Assembly (NCBI RefSeq): GCF_000424385.1 | Contig: NZ_AUJU01000002.1 | Span: 216,407-280,406, forward strand | Source: Butyrivibrio sp. LC3010 | Lineage (GTDB): Bacteria > Bacillota > Clostridia > Lachnospirales > Lachnospiraceae | Direction of reading: 5' to 3' | Length of the DNA: 64,000 bases | In this document: one piece after another, positions 35,667 through 45,327 of the stretch | How the letters are laid out: each line of letters opens with the position of its first letter | Position numbering within the stretch: position 1 is the first letter of the stretch | The notes under the pieces: model-generated | Told to the model about the DNA's origin: nothing | Database searches by the model: none | Seen by the model: only the letters and a program-made list of their open reading frames with translations | Made by a program: the position numbers and the translations under genes

Positions 35667-37316
35667 TTATTGTTGTAAAGCTTCAACAATTGTTGGCAAA
35701 AGCTGCTTTTTTCTGGAAACCACGCCCTTTAGGAGCGCTACATTATCGCTGCCTGCCGTAACATGAAAGCCTGCATCAATAATTCCTTCAGCCTTATTTC
35801 CTTCAAATGCTACGATTGATGACTCTGCTATGATATTGGTCATCATGAAGAAAATCATATCAAGTCCATCGCTCTCCATAATATCTCTGAGCTCAGGCAG
35901 AACTTTTTCCTTTATCTCTGCAAGCTCCTCCGCACTCATGGAATTAACCTGACCTATGCCTATAGTCTTATCTTCAACCGTAAATTTCTTAAAGTCCTGA
36001 TGAACTATCTGCTTAGGAGTCTTATCACCCATGTTGGAACCTGCACGGAACATCTCTCTTGCAAATTCTTCAACATCAATTTTAGCTATTGCAGCAAGTT
36101 CTTCTCCTGCCCTCTTGTCTATCTCTGTACATGTGGGAGACCTGTACATCAGCGTGTCGGAAATTATAGCTGAGAGCATGAGTCCGGCAGTAGTCTCATC
36201 AACCTCTACACCCATTTCCTTATACATAGAATAGATGATGGTACAAGAAGAACCAAGGGGCTGATTCCTGAAAAATACAGGATTTGCAGTCTCAATTGAT
36301 GAGCCTAGTCTGTGATGATCGATTATCTCAAGTATTTCTGCTGAATCCGCGCCATCGACAGTCTGACTCTTTTCATTATGGTCAACCAGAATAAGGCGTT
36401 TTTTCATGGCACCCAGCAAATTACGACGGGAAATCATTCCAACATAATTATCATCCTCATCAAGGACAGGGAAATATCTATGCCTTACCTGAGCCATAGT
36501 CTGCTGTATATCCTCTATAAAATCATTCATATGGAAGGATATAAGCTGCTCTCTCTTCATGATTGAACCCACAGGAGCACTCTCATTTATAAGCCTTGCA
36601 ACAGTGAATGTATCATAGGGTGTGGTTATTATCCTGCACCCCCTCTCCTCAGCAAGCTTCTTTATGGTATTTGTAACCTTGGAATCGATACATACTACAA
36701 TGCAGGCTGCCTGGTTCTCAATAGCCACAAGCTGCGTCTCATATCTGTTTCCGCAGATTACTACATCACCGGGATTGATAATCTCCTCCATAATCTCAGG
36801 AGAAGCAGTTGCGATAAGAACTTTACCCTCGGTAATCTGCTCAGACATATCGCCAACAAGCATCTCGCCGTCAAGTGTATCCACGATATTACCGTAGTAT
36901 GTCTTCGTCTCTGAAAGAATTGTGGCATCATGCACATCCATACAGGTCTGCATTATATCATTGGTTGTAATAAGCCCCGTAAGCTTTCCCTTATCCGTAA
37001 CACAAAGAGTCACAACATTTTCTTTTTCCATTCGTTCCCAGGCACGCTTTAATGAGATATGGTCATCATCTGCATAAAGATCTCTGATCTCCATATCACA
37101 TACCTGTGTTCTGACATCCTTGGTATAAACAGGAGCAGGAATTCCAAATCTGTTGAGAACAAACTGCGTCTCCTCGTTCAGATGTCCACATCTTCTGGCT
37201 TCATATTTTTCATCTGTAGACAATTTGTTTTTCAGATTGGCATAACAAATTGCTGCGCAAATTGAATCCGTGTCAGGATTCTTATGTCCGATTACATATA
37301 TAGGTCTTTTAACCAT
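35667..37316 (-). CDS. Manganese-dependent inorganic pyrophosphatase with CBS and DRTGG domains
   Basis: A 549-residue DHH-family (family II) pyrophosphatase. The N-terminal catalytic motif is VIGHKNPDTDS, the DHH motif is EIIDHHRLGSS, and a regulatory insert (about 65-300) contains two CBS modules (LITTNDIMQT; VGMISRRNLLG) around a DRTGG-like domain. Family knowledge: the CBS/DRTGG form is activated by diadenosine polyphosphates and inhibited by AMP/ADP. It hydrolyses pyrophosphate to drive biosynthesis. GAGG lies eight bases before the ATG. Confidence 0.93.
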   Translation of the reverse strand: MVKRPIYVIGHKNPDTDSICAAICYANLKNKLSTDEKYEARRCGHLNEETQFVLNRFGIPAPVYTKDVRTQVCDMEIRDLYADDDHISLKRAWERMEKENVVTLCVTDKGKLTGLITTNDIMQTCMDVHDATILSETKTYYGNIVDTLDGEMLVGDMSEQITEGKVLIATASPEIMEEIINPGDVVICGNRYETQLVAIENQAACIVVCIDSKVTNTIKKLAEERGCRIITTPYDTFTVARLINESAPVGSIMKREQLISFHMNDFIEDIQQTMAQVRHRYFPVLDEDDNYVGMISRRNLLGAMKKRLILVDHNEKSQTVDGADSAEILEIIDHHRLGSSIETANPVFFRNQPLGSSCTIIYSMYKEMGVEVDETTAGLMLSAIISDTLMYRSPTCTEIDKRAGEELAAIAKIDVEEFAREMFRAGSNMGDKTPKQIVHQDFKKFTVEDKTIGIGQVNSMSAEELAEIKEKVLPELRDIMESDGLDMIFFMMTNIIAESSIVAFEGNKAEGIIDAGFHVTAGSDNVALLKGVVSRKKQLLPTIVEALQQ

Positions 37317-37387
37317 AAATCTCTCCTCTGTGAGAAAGCAAACTCCACTAAGCTCGACATTACCTCGCTAAGTACTCTATTTAACTA

Positions 37388-37416
37388 AATAAGAACAGTT
37401 GATAACTGTTCTTATT
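37388..37416 (-). terminator. Inverted repeat, probable terminator of the ABC exporter operon
   Basis: Perfect 13-bp arms AATAAGAACAGTT / AACTGTTCTTATT with a three-base loop, followed on the minus strand by TAGTTAAAT, a weak U tract. It lies 70 nt after the ABC gene stop. The neighbouring stretch 37320-37380 has two near-copies of an ACTTAGCGAGG-like sequence of unknown meaning. Confidence 0.6.
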
Positions 37417-37486
37417 GTAACTCATTTTATTGAATTATTTTACCTTTTTTACACGAATCTGGTAAGGAATATTTTACATATTTATA

Positions 37487-39214
37487 TTACTGTTCAAACT
37501 GACTCTTGTAGAGCTTAGAATAAAAACCATTTTTCAAAAGAAGTGATTCGTGATCACCCTGTTCTATAATGTGGCCATCTTTCATTACAAGTATTCTGTC
37601 TGCTTCCTTTATCGTTGATAATCTGTGAGCAACTATGAAGCTTGTTCTTCCATCCATCATCTTCTTAAATGCCCTCTGGATTCTCATCTCAGTTCTGGTA
37701 TCAATCGAGCTTGTAGCCTCGTCAAGAATGAGCATGGGAGGAACCTGAAGCATAAGTCTCGTTATACAAAGAAGCTGCTTTTGTCCCTGTGACAGCAGGC
37801 CACCATCATCACCGATGACAGTGTCATAACCCTCCGGAAGCCTTTTGATAAAACTGTGGGCATGTGACTTTTTGGCAGCTTCTACTATCTGTTCGTCAGT
37901 AAAGTCATTCCTTCCAAGAGTTATGTTATCACGTATTGTTCCAGCTCTAAGCCAGGTCTCCTGAAGAACCATTCCGTAATTTTTACGGATATCCGCCCTC
38001 TTTAATTTTCTGATATCATTTCCCTCTATGCTTATACTGCCTCTGTCAACATCATAAAATCTCATAAGCAGATTTATAATTGTAGTCTTTCCGCTTCCTG
38101 TAGGTCCTACTATCGCAACTCTCTGACCTTCATTAACAGACAAAGTCAGATCTTTAATAAGCTCTCTGTCCTTATCATAGGAGAAGTCCACGTCCTTTAT
38201 CTCAATGTTTCCTTTTACTTCATTGAGCTGTGCTGCAGGATCAGCATCAGGAATCTGTGGCTGTTCATCAATGAGTTCAAATACCCTTCTTGCACATGCG
38301 AGAGCATTCTGAAGCTCAGTAACCACACCTGAAATTTCATTAAAAGGCTTTGTGTACTGGGTTGCATAGCTCAGGAAAATCGTCAGTTCACCAACACTCA
38401 TAATACCGCTTATACACTCAAAAGCCCCAAAGAGAGCGACAAATGCATATACTGTATTGTTTACCATTCTGGTGCTAGGATTAGTCAGCGATGAAAAGAA
38501 TGTAGCCCTAAGGCTTGTGGACGCCAGCCTTTCATTGATTTCATCAAAATCTCTCTGATTTTCATCCTCATGTCCAAAGGCCTTTACAACCTTAAGATTC
38601 CCGACCATCTCATCTATAAGAGCAGTCTGCTCTGCCCTCGCCTTGGACTGGTCCCTAAACAAAACATATGATTTGGTGGCAATAAATTTTGCAACAAATA
38701 GTGAAACCGGGGTAAGCAGTACTACCATTGCAGCAATCTGCCACTGCAAATAGAACATGAACACCAGCGTTCCGAGAATAGTAACTATTCCTGTGAAAAG
38801 CTGTGTAAAGCCCATTAAAAGTCCATCTGCAAACTGATCAACATCAGCTATTATTTTACTTACAATTTCTCCCTGCTGATGACCATCAAGATATTCAAAG
38901 GGCAAAATCTGAATTTTCTCAAAGGCATCATTTCTTACGTCTCTTACAACGCCATAGGTGATTCTGTTGTTAACACCATACATAAACCACTGGCAAAGGG
39001 CTGATATAAGGACTACAATTCCCATTCTTATTAGCAGTACCTTGATCATTGCAAAATCAACGTTGCCTTCACCCATTATGCAGTCAACAACATTACCTGC
39101 AATTATAGGTGCATATAAAGCAAGAATCGCCGAAACTACAGCAAAAGTAATGGACAAAAATATAAGTAGTCTGTATGTAGCTGCATATTTAAGTACTCTT
39201 TTTAATTCACGCAT
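37487..39214 (-). CDS. ABC exporter half-transporter (permease plus ATPase), subunit 2
   Basis: A 575-residue type IV (MdlB/LmrA-like) half-transporter: six membrane helices in residues 1-310, then the ATPase with Walker A GPTGSGKTT, ABC signature LLSQGQKQLL (first Gly lies in SQG, a modified LSGGQ) and Walker B LILDEATSSID. ATG 39214 has GGAGG six bases upstream; an in-frame start to 39325 would lie inside the partner gene. It overlaps the partner by 8 nt, as expected for a heterodimeric exporter. Confidence 0.93.
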   Translation of the reverse strand: MRELKRVLKYAATYRLLIFLSITFAVVSAILALYAPIIAGNVVDCIMGEGNVDFAMIKVLLIRMGIVVLISALCQWFMYGVNNRITYGVVRDVRNDAFEKIQILPFEYLDGHQQGEIVSKIIADVDQFADGLLMGFTQLFTGIVTILGTLVFMFYLQWQIAAMVVLLTPVSLFVAKFIATKSYVLFRDQSKARAEQTALIDEMVGNLKVVKAFGHEDENQRDFDEINERLASTSLRATFFSSLTNPSTRMVNNTVYAFVALFGAFECISGIMSVGELTIFLSYATQYTKPFNEISGVVTELQNALACARRVFELIDEQPQIPDADPAAQLNEVKGNIEIKDVDFSYDKDRELIKDLTLSVNEGQRVAIVGPTGSGKTTIINLLMRFYDVDRGSISIEGNDIRKLKRADIRKNYGMVLQETWLRAGTIRDNITLGRNDFTDEQIVEAAKKSHAHSFIKRLPEGYDTVIGDDGGLLSQGQKQLLCITRLMLQVPPMLILDEATSSIDTRTEMRIQRAFKKMMDGRTSFIVAHRLSTIKEADRILVMKDGHIIEQGDHESLLLKNGFYSKLYKSQFEQ

Positions 39215-40946
39215 TTGCAGCCTCCTTTCCAAACTGAGACTCATATATTTCCCTGTAAGTCTCACTCTTTTCAAGGAGCTGTTCATGAGTGCCGATGCCG
39301 TCAACCATTCCATCATCAAGAACAATTATCTTGTCACAGAATCTGACAGAAGCAGCTCTCTGAGACACGATTATGGTTACAGGCTTATATGGAAGTTCAG
39401 AAATAGCTTTTCGCAGATTTTTATCGGTCATATTATCAAGTGCAGATGAACTGTCATCAAGAATCAGGATCTCAGGCTTTTTGACCAGTGCTCTTGCTAT
39501 CGTAAGTCTCTGCTTCTGACCACCTGAAAGATTTCTTCCACCCTGGGTAATATCAGCTGAAAGCTCTCCCTTCTTTTCCTTAACAACTTCTACTGCCTGG
39601 GCTGTTTTTATTGCATCCCATATTTCTTCATCACCAGCAGCTTCATTTCCCCACTTTATGTTATCCCTTATGGTCCCCTTAAAAAGAACAGCCTTCTGCA
39701 GAACAATTCCAATTACATCCCTCAGGGACTCAGTGGTGTATTCTTTAACATTTTTACCTTTATAAAGAACTCTTCCGCCGGTTGCATCGTAAAATCTCGG
39801 AACAAGATTCACCAGTGTTGTCTTTCCGGCACCGGTTCCTCCTATAACTCCTATGGTTTCGCCCCTTAATGCAGAAAAAGATACACCGGATAATGAATCT
39901 TCCGCATCACCATAATACCTAAGGCTTACATTTTCAAAACTTAAAACTGCCTCATTCTCACTGCAAACGGCAGTACGTGCATTAAGGCTCCCTGCCTCCA
40001 TGCCTCCTTTTATTTCAAGCATGGCCTGTACTCTGTTTCCACAGGCATAAGCTTTAGTGATGGTTATTATTAGTGAAGCAAGCTTAACAAGTTCAACAAG
40101 AATCTGAGACATGTAATTGTACAGCGCAACTACTGCACCGGTTGTAAGTACACCGGCATATACCTTGTCAGCACTTGTCTTTAGCAGAATAATGATTGCC
40201 AGATTAAGAATCACATAAGTTATGGGATTCATAAGGGCAGAAATTCTTCCTACATATTCCTGAAGCTTTGTGAGAATTTCATTTCTATCCTTAAAATTCT
40301 GTGTTTCTTTATCTTCGAGTCCAAATGCTCTTATAACACGAACTCCTGAGAGATTTTCTCTGGTGAGTCCCAATACCTTATCAAGAAGCTCCTGGATTTT
40401 CTTGTATCTCGGGATTCCCCAAAGCATGATTCCAAATACCACAATTGACAGAACCACTATTGTTATAAGGAAAATCATAGCCTGATTAAAGTCAATCGTG
40501 AATGCCATCACCATGGCTCCAAAAACAACGAACGGAGAACGTAAAAGAAGTCTCAATGTCAGATTAATACCCTGCTGAACCTGATTGATATCACTGGTCA
40601 TTCTTGTTATCAGGGTCGTTGTTCCCATATTATCTATCTGTTCATAGGAAAAGCTCTGAATATTCTTAAATAAGTCCTTTTTAACCGCTGCAGAAAAATA
40701 AGAAGCTGCTTTAGCAGCAAAGTACTGGGCAGTAACGGCACAAATATATCCGATAGCTGCCAGAAGAATGAGAACAAGACTCATTTTAATTGCATATGGT
40801 CTATCACTCCCGGCTATACCTTTATCGATAATAGCCGCTACAACAAGAGGCACCGCAAGCTCAAAGCTGGCCTCAAGCAATTTGAAAAGCGGTCCAAGGA
40901 CCGCTTCAAGAGAATATTTCTTCAAATATTTAAGTAATTTTTTCAT
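39207..40946 (-). CDS. ABC exporter half-transporter (permease plus ATPase), subunit 1
   Basis: A 579-residue half-transporter of the MdlA type: six membrane helices (1-310), Walker A GVIGGTGAGKTTL, signature NLSGGQKQRL and Walker B LILDDSSSALD. Walker B ends in Asp-Asp rather than Asp-Glu, so its catalytic glutamate is replaced: this is the degenerate site of a heterodimeric exporter, the partner carrying the canonical one. ATGA overlap with the upstream methyltransferase gene. Substrate unknown; drug or lipid export is typical. Confidence 0.92.
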   Translation of the reverse strand: MKKLLKYLKKYSLEAVLGPLFKLLEASFELAVPLVVAAIIDKGIAGSDRPYAIKMSLVLILLAAIGYICAVTAQYFAAKAASYFSAAVKKDLFKNIQSFSYEQIDNMGTTTLITRMTSDINQVQQGINLTLRLLLRSPFVVFGAMVMAFTIDFNQAMIFLITIVVLSIVVFGIMLWGIPRYKKIQELLDKVLGLTRENLSGVRVIRAFGLEDKETQNFKDRNEILTKLQEYVGRISALMNPITYVILNLAIIILLKTSADKVYAGVLTTGAVVALYNYMSQILVELVKLASLIITITKAYACGNRVQAMLEIKGGMEAGSLNARTAVCSENEAVLSFENVSLRYYGDAEDSLSGVSFSALRGETIGVIGGTGAGKTTLVNLVPRFYDATGGRVLYKGKNVKEYTTESLRDVIGIVLQKAVLFKGTIRDNIKWGNEAAGDEEIWDAIKTAQAVEVVKEKKGELSADITQGGRNLSGGQKQRLTIARALVKKPEILILDDSSSALDNMTDKNLRKAISELPYKPVTIIVSQRAASVRFCDKIIVLDDGMVDGIGTHEQLLEKSETYREIYESQFGKEAANA

Positions 40947-42529
40947 GTGTATATTCTTAGACCTTTCGGATAATGATTTTTTAATATTCCACCTGCATAT
41001 TTAGCCCATCCAAGAGTATACCCCAAATATGTGATAAGGTACCAGCCTTTTTCTAAATTCTGTTCTCTAAAGCTGATTCCTCCAATAAATTCCATGGCCT
41101 TCTGTTCACTTTCAAGCTCAAAAGCATATTTGGCATCTGTTTTTGATAAAGCAAGTGCCAATGAATGAGAAGGCTCAAATCTGCCATTTTTGATTGTTCC
41201 CAAATGGAGTCCCGGTCTCATAACAGTAATTCCGCCTATTCCGGGCATCCCTTCTCCTGCAAGATAAAGCTGTTCGCCAAGCATAAAAGGTGTACCTCTG
41301 ACCGCACCCTCTATCCTGCATGTATTCTTTAGACCTTTTACTGCGCGCTTTCCTTTTTTAGATTTTTTATCAGATTTTTCAGATTGATCTCTTGTGCTTT
41401 TGGCATCATCCAAAACAACCCGCACATCCCCCAGGAATTCTTTGGCAAACTTCGCAAAAGGTTCTATATCATCAGTACCCAGTGCCTTGATCTTGCCGTT
41501 TATATTATAGACTCCTGCGTTAAGTTCTATATCACCGGTCTTTTCAAACACAGCAAAAAAATGGCCCTCACCTTTTATCTTATGAGGCCATAATCTGCCG
41601 CTGCAACAAGCAACATCATCTATAATATCCTGTGGAAGTTCAAGCACAAACTCTTTATCAATAACTTCATCCTCAGAAATATCAATCACCCTTTTCAAGT
41701 TATCGATATTTCCGCTGACCATTCCATCAAAAAGTTCTATTCTTACAGGCTTTAGACCTAAAGAAAGGATCTTTGCCGCCTGATATTCATCCTCCTCCGG
41801 CGCAAAAGTACAGGTAGAATATACCAATCTTCCACCGGGGGCCAGCATTTTTACCGCTTCCTTTATAATTTCTGTCTGCCTCTGTGCACAAAGTCTGATA
41901 TTATCGATACTCCAGTTAGTAACTGCTTCATCATTTTTTCTGAACATTCCCTCACCGGAGCAGGGCGCATCAACCAAAATTTTATCAAAATAGCCCTCAA
42001 ATATATCCGAGAGCTTCTTCGGTTCCATGTTGGTTACAAGTGCATTTCTTACGCCACACCTCTCTATGTTAAGAGAGAGAATCTGAGCGCGCTTTTTATC
42101 TATCTCATTTGAAACAAGCACTCCTTCCCCTTTCATATAGGAAGCTATCTGAGTGCTTTTTCCTCCTGGTGCCGCGCATAGATCAAGTATTTTCTCCCCA
42201 GGTCTGGGATCCAGATAATGAACAGGAGCCATAGCACTTGGTTCCTGAATATAATACGCTCCTGCTTCATGAAGAGGATGTTTTCCGGGAGCACCTTCCT
42301 TATAAATAAATCCATCAGACTCCCATTTTACATCAGAAATAAATTTCGTTCCTGATTCTATCAGGCATTCCTTAACAGAATTCTCATCATCTTTTTCGCA
42401 TCCAAAAGCCTTGAGCGTATTAATTCGCAGAGCCGTAATTTTCTCACTGTCAAGAGATTCCACAAATCCTTCATATTCATCAGAAAGAATGGCTCTTATT
42501 CTATTTTCAAACTGTTCATCAAAGTTCAT
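40943..42529 (-). CDS. RsmB/RsmF-family rRNA (cytosine-C5) methyltransferase
   Basis: A 528-residue SAM-dependent RNA m5C methyltransferase. SAM-binding motif ILDLCAAPGGKSTQIA near residue 113; catalytic cysteines lie in DAPCSGEGMFRK and VYSTCTF, as in RsmF/YebU and NOP2. The C-terminal half (about 330-528), with a GEGMPGIGGITVMRPGLHLG stretch, matches the RsmF-type RNA-binding extension. Its start overlaps the end of the DtxR-type regulator gene by 11 nt and its stop overlaps the ABC gene, so all four genes are one operon. Confidence 0.92.
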   Translation of the reverse strand: MNFDEQFENRIRAILSDEYEGFVESLDSEKITALRINTLKAFGCEKDDENSVKECLIESGTKFISDVKWESDGFIYKEGAPGKHPLHEAGAYYIQEPSAMAPVHYLDPRPGEKILDLCAAPGGKSTQIASYMKGEGVLVSNEIDKKRAQILSLNIERCGVRNALVTNMEPKKLSDIFEGYFDKILVDAPCSGEGMFRKNDEAVTNWSIDNIRLCAQRQTEIIKEAVKMLAPGGRLVYSTCTFAPEEDEYQAAKILSLGLKPVRIELFDGMVSGNIDNLKRVIDISEDEVIDKEFVLELPQDIIDDVACCSGRLWPHKIKGEGHFFAVFEKTGDIELNAGVYNINGKIKALGTDDIEPFAKFAKEFLGDVRVVLDDAKSTRDQSEKSDKKSKKGKRAVKGLKNTCRIEGAVRGTPFMLGEQLYLAGEGMPGIGGITVMRPGLHLGTIKNGRFEPSHSLALALSKTDAKYAFELESEQKAMEFIGGISFREQNLEKGWYLITYLGYTLGWAKYAGGILKNHYPKGLRIYT

Positions 42530-42893
42530 CTTTGTGCTCTTTTAAAAATCTTTTTATTCCTTTAAAGGTATCAGCGCTTATTATATGCTCTATTCTGCAA
42601 GCATCATTCTCTGCTGTTTCTTCATCGACATTAGCAGTAATCATCAAAAATTTTGTCAGATTCTTATGTCTGTCATAAACACTTTTAGCTTTTTTCTTGC
42701 CCTCATCCGTAAGCTCAAGCTCTCCACCGGGAGCAACAGTAATAAAACCGTCATCCTTAAGAATTCCAACTGCTCTGGACACACTTGGTCTTGAAAAGCC
42801 AAGTTCATTAGCCACATCTATAGATCTGACATAACCTTTTTTCTTCTTTAAAAGATATATTGTTTCGATGTAATCTTCACCCGATTCCTGCAT
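42519..42893 (-). CDS. DtxR/MntR-family metal-dependent repressor
   Basis: A 124-residue regulator. Winged helix-turn-helix at residues 1-65 (EDYIETIYLLKKKKGYVRSIDVANELG; SRPSVSRAVGILKDDGF) and a metal-binding dimerisation domain with Glu/Cys/His in DACRIEHIISADT, matching MntR-type ligands. It lacks the SH3-like third domain of DtxR/IdeR. Likely responds to Mn or Fe and is the first gene of an operon with a methyltransferase and an ABC exporter, an unusual pairing. Strong AAGGAGG before ATG. Confidence 0.92.
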   Translation of the reverse strand: MQESGEDYIETIYLLKKKKGYVRSIDVANELGFSRPSVSRAVGILKDDGFITVAPGGELELTDEGKKKAKSVYDRHKNLTKFLMITANVDEETAENDACRIEHIISADTFKGIKRFLKEHKDEL

Positions 42894-42977
42894 AGCTCCT
42901 CCTTGTGTTTTGCTAAATTAAATTTGTTACTACTTAATTGATTATATAGTTTTTTGAACAACAGGTCTACCTTTATC

Positions 42978-45062
42978 TTACAAAACTATAATGTTTGTTA
43001 AAGTACACTGGTCTCCGGTCAATGCGACCAGTATATTCTTTTCATTATCCGGAATTATAGTGGTATTTTTTATGGAAATACCTGCATTTGAAGTCACCAT
43101 TGTAATCTTATTTTTCCTTCTTTTAAAAGTAATCTCACATGGAAATCCTTTTTTATTGCGTTCCTTCCAGACATCCCAGCTCTCAAATTCCGCGTCCTTC
43201 CTGACTACAAGCTCATTAGATGCTGTCTTGACTTTTGTGGCATCTTCGCCGTCGATTCGAATACATGCAAATTCCCTATAATTAGTGCCATCCTGCTTTT
43301 CATCATCTGCTGCAAACAAAAGGACATATGCGCAGTGCCAAATTAGATTTGCCGAAGGGAGACTTTTGGTAAAAAAGCTGATCCGCATACCATCTCTGAC
43401 CGGTAGTGGCTTTGTAATATCAGATCTGTATCCATTTATCTGAACATTCGGAATATCACCCTGAAGATTATTGATATAGTTCACCTCTTCCGCAATTCTT
43501 GGAATATAGTCCTCTAAAACTGCTTCTTTATCATGCTCAACAGTTATATTCTGTATCTTACAGTGCTCTCCGGTAATTCCTATAAATGCAAACCGGACAT
43601 CATCAAAAAGAGCAACTATTACATCAATCCTCTTATTCTGGTTCCTTATCTTTATTCTAACATGGTCTTTAATTCTTACGGCTTCAATTTCGCATTTGGG
43701 AGAAAATGAACCGCTTTCGGAAATAGTTGACTTGATATCTCTGGCAGCTGTGCAGATTGTATTGCCATCCAGCCAGATTTCACCATATTCGATATAATTC
43801 AGTACTCTGATATTCCTATCATCATTATGCACACAACCGTCAAATGAATCAAATAGAATAATGGAAGGCATAGCAAATCTTGATTCATATCCCAGATCAG
43901 AATTAATTTTAAAGGATATTTTTGTTTTGTGATCTGTTATCTGAAGTCCATCTGAAACACTGTTTTTATATTCTTCAAAGCGCATTTCAGTTACCTTGCT
44001 AAGATCAGTATGATCTGTGCTGTTAATATTTTCTTCCTGCTCCCTCATCATGTATTCGGTATCTTTGTCGATCATATTGACCATGATTCTAGCATATTCA
44101 GGATCAAAAAGGGTTCCCTGACCCTTTACTATTTCCTCCCTGACAGTACTCTGTGGAAGCGGGTCCCTGTAGCTTCTTCCGGATGTCAGATCATCATAGC
44201 TGTCAGCTACCGCAATTATTCTTGCAATATCAGGTATATCCGTACCTGATAATCCACTTGAGTATCCTTTTCCGTCGAATCTTTCATGATGATACTTTGC
44301 ACCAATGCTCAAAAAAGGAAACTCACTAATTGATGAAAGAATCTCTCCGCCTATCTCAGTGTGTTTCTTTTTTATCTCATATTCTTCATCAGACAAATTA
44401 CTATCCCTTTGTATGATATCATCTTTTATACCAATTTTGCCAACATCATGTACAAGAGCAGCAAAATATACTTCATCACACTTTTTTTCATCCATCCCGG
44501 ACAGACGGGCGATTTCCCTGGCATACTCAGCAACTCGGAGTGAATGCCCACGGGTAAAATTATCCTTGGCATCAATCGCTGTCGCAAGAGCAGTTACTGT
44601 TTGCTCAAAAAGATGCTTCAAGTTCTGTTGTTCAACCTTTAACTTGTTTATCTCTATCTGATTGGCTCTCTCTACCCTTTCATTCATGTCAAGAAGCGCA
44701 AAAATATAAAGTCCTATTACCATGACAACGGCAGCCATGTCCACAAGAGATACACCATACATAAACAACTGAATCATGGAAGCCGTAAGACTTACAACGT
44801 CAAAAAGGAAAACTGACAAAGCAATTTTTCCGCGTAGTCTTTTTCTATATCGCACAAGTGTGGCAAGCTGAATAATTAAAACAAAATATGGAAAAACATA
44901 GCTTACAAAATAATACGGAGATCTGGTGTAAATATTATTTTCATCAAAAGTATAGTATATCCCCGTAAACTGTGAAATGACAACAAGACATATTGCAATA
45001 ACAGACAGAAGCTTTGTAATGTTCAAAATGATTGGCGGCTTTTCTATTTCACCTTCATTCAA
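42978..45062 (-). CDS. Membrane HD-GYP domain protein, 5' end apparently damaged
   Basis: A 694-residue frame: N-terminal membrane helices (to about residue 125), coiled linker, HD-GYP domain (about 150-320) with HDVGKIG and HHERFDGKGY, and a C-terminal 350-residue beta-rich region with repeated TGE(H)C-x-I-x-NI-x-V-like segments. HD-GYP enzymes hydrolyse cyclic di-GMP (known family role). The start is TTG 45062 without a ribosome-binding site, yet the frame continues upstream to a TAA just right of 45132, encoding a further membrane helix (FIFVLINAVLLSVSLYI) with no start codon. The gene may therefore be 5'-truncated and non-functional, or use an unusual start. Confidence 0.78.
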   Translation of the reverse strand: MNEGEIEKPPIILNITKLLSVIAICLVVISQFTGIYYTFDENNIYTRSPYYFVSYVFPYFVLIIQLATLVRYRKRLRGKIALSVFLFDVVSLTASMIQLFMYGVSLVDMAAVVMVIGLYIFALLDMNERVERANQIEINKLKVEQQNLKHLFEQTVTALATAIDAKDNFTRGHSLRVAEYAREIARLSGMDEKKCDEVYFAALVHDVGKIGIKDDIIQRDSNLSDEEYEIKKKHTEIGGEILSSISEFPFLSIGAKYHHERFDGKGYSSGLSGTDIPDIARIIAVADSYDDLTSGRSYRDPLPQSTVREEIVKGQGTLFDPEYARIMVNMIDKDTEYMMREQEENINSTDHTDLSKVTEMRFEEYKNSVSDGLQITDHKTKISFKINSDLGYESRFAMPSIILFDSFDGCVHNDDRNIRVLNYIEYGEIWLDGNTICTAARDIKSTISESGSFSPKCEIEAVRIKDHVRIKIRNQNKRIDVIVALFDDVRFAFIGITGEHCKIQNITVEHDKEAVLEDYIPRIAEEVNYINNLQGDIPNVQINGYRSDITKPLPVRDGMRISFFTKSLPSANLIWHCAYVLLFAADDEKQDGTNYREFACIRIDGEDATKVKTASNELVVRKDAEFESWDVWKERNKKGFPCEITFKRRKNKITMVTSNAGISIKNTTIIPDNEKNILVALTGDQCTLTNIIVL

Positions 45063-45151
45063 GAGTACATCTTCAATGTACAGGCTTACGGATAATAATA
45101 CGGCATTTATTAAAACAAATATAAATTTCTTATAATAAGTTTAATTAAATC

Positions 45152-45235
45152 AGGATTTCGCCAGTGAAATTCCTACAGCGCATGCTGCCATTTCAGATGT
45201 ATATTCCTCTATCGCGAGTGCGCATTCTCGCGGAG
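45152..45235 (-). repeat. Candidate structured intergenic element upstream of the HD-GYP gene
   Basis: On the minus strand three hairpins follow one another: CTC(CGCGAG...CTCGCG)GAG at the 5' side, CAGC-ATGC-GCTG, and GGAATTTC-ACTGGC-GAAATCC at the 3' side. GC content is higher than the flanks. It ends 90 nt before the annotated HD-GYP start. A minus-strand frame through it has no start codon. Probable interspersed element or leader RNA; only one copy is seen here. Confidence 0.45.
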
Positions 45236-45281
45236 TTTTTTATTTATAAGAACCCCATCGGAATTTCTTATAAATAAAAAA
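45236..45281 (-). other. Perfect 17-bp AT-rich inverted repeat
   Basis: TTTTTTATTTATAAGAA (45236-45252) and its exact reverse complement (45265-45281) around a 12-base loop ACCCCATCGGAA-like. One arm continues into the U tract of the rny terminator, so the two hairpins lie in tandem; a second terminator or the end of a mobile repeat. Confidence 0.5.
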
Positions 45282-45313
45282 CCGACATGTACATTTTCGT
45301 ACATATCGGTTTA
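45281..45313 (-). terminator. Intrinsic terminator of rny
   Basis: Minus-strand AAACCGATATGTAC / GTACATGTCGGTTT with GAAAAT-type loop (one T-G and one mismatch), followed by TTTTTT. It lies 15 nt after the rny stop. Confidence 0.85.
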
Positions 45314-45327
45314 ATTTTCGTTGAAAA

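Noticed and set aside
37317..37385. Near-repeated ACTTAGCGAGG-like segments upstream of the pyrophosphatase gene
   Set aside because: Too short and imperfect to call a repeat or operator with confidence; recorded only as a curiosity.
45148..45237. An open minus-strand frame ending EYTSEMAACAVGISLAKS
   Set aside because: No start codon with spacing to a ribosome-binding site; a stop precedes it and the DNA folds into hairpins.
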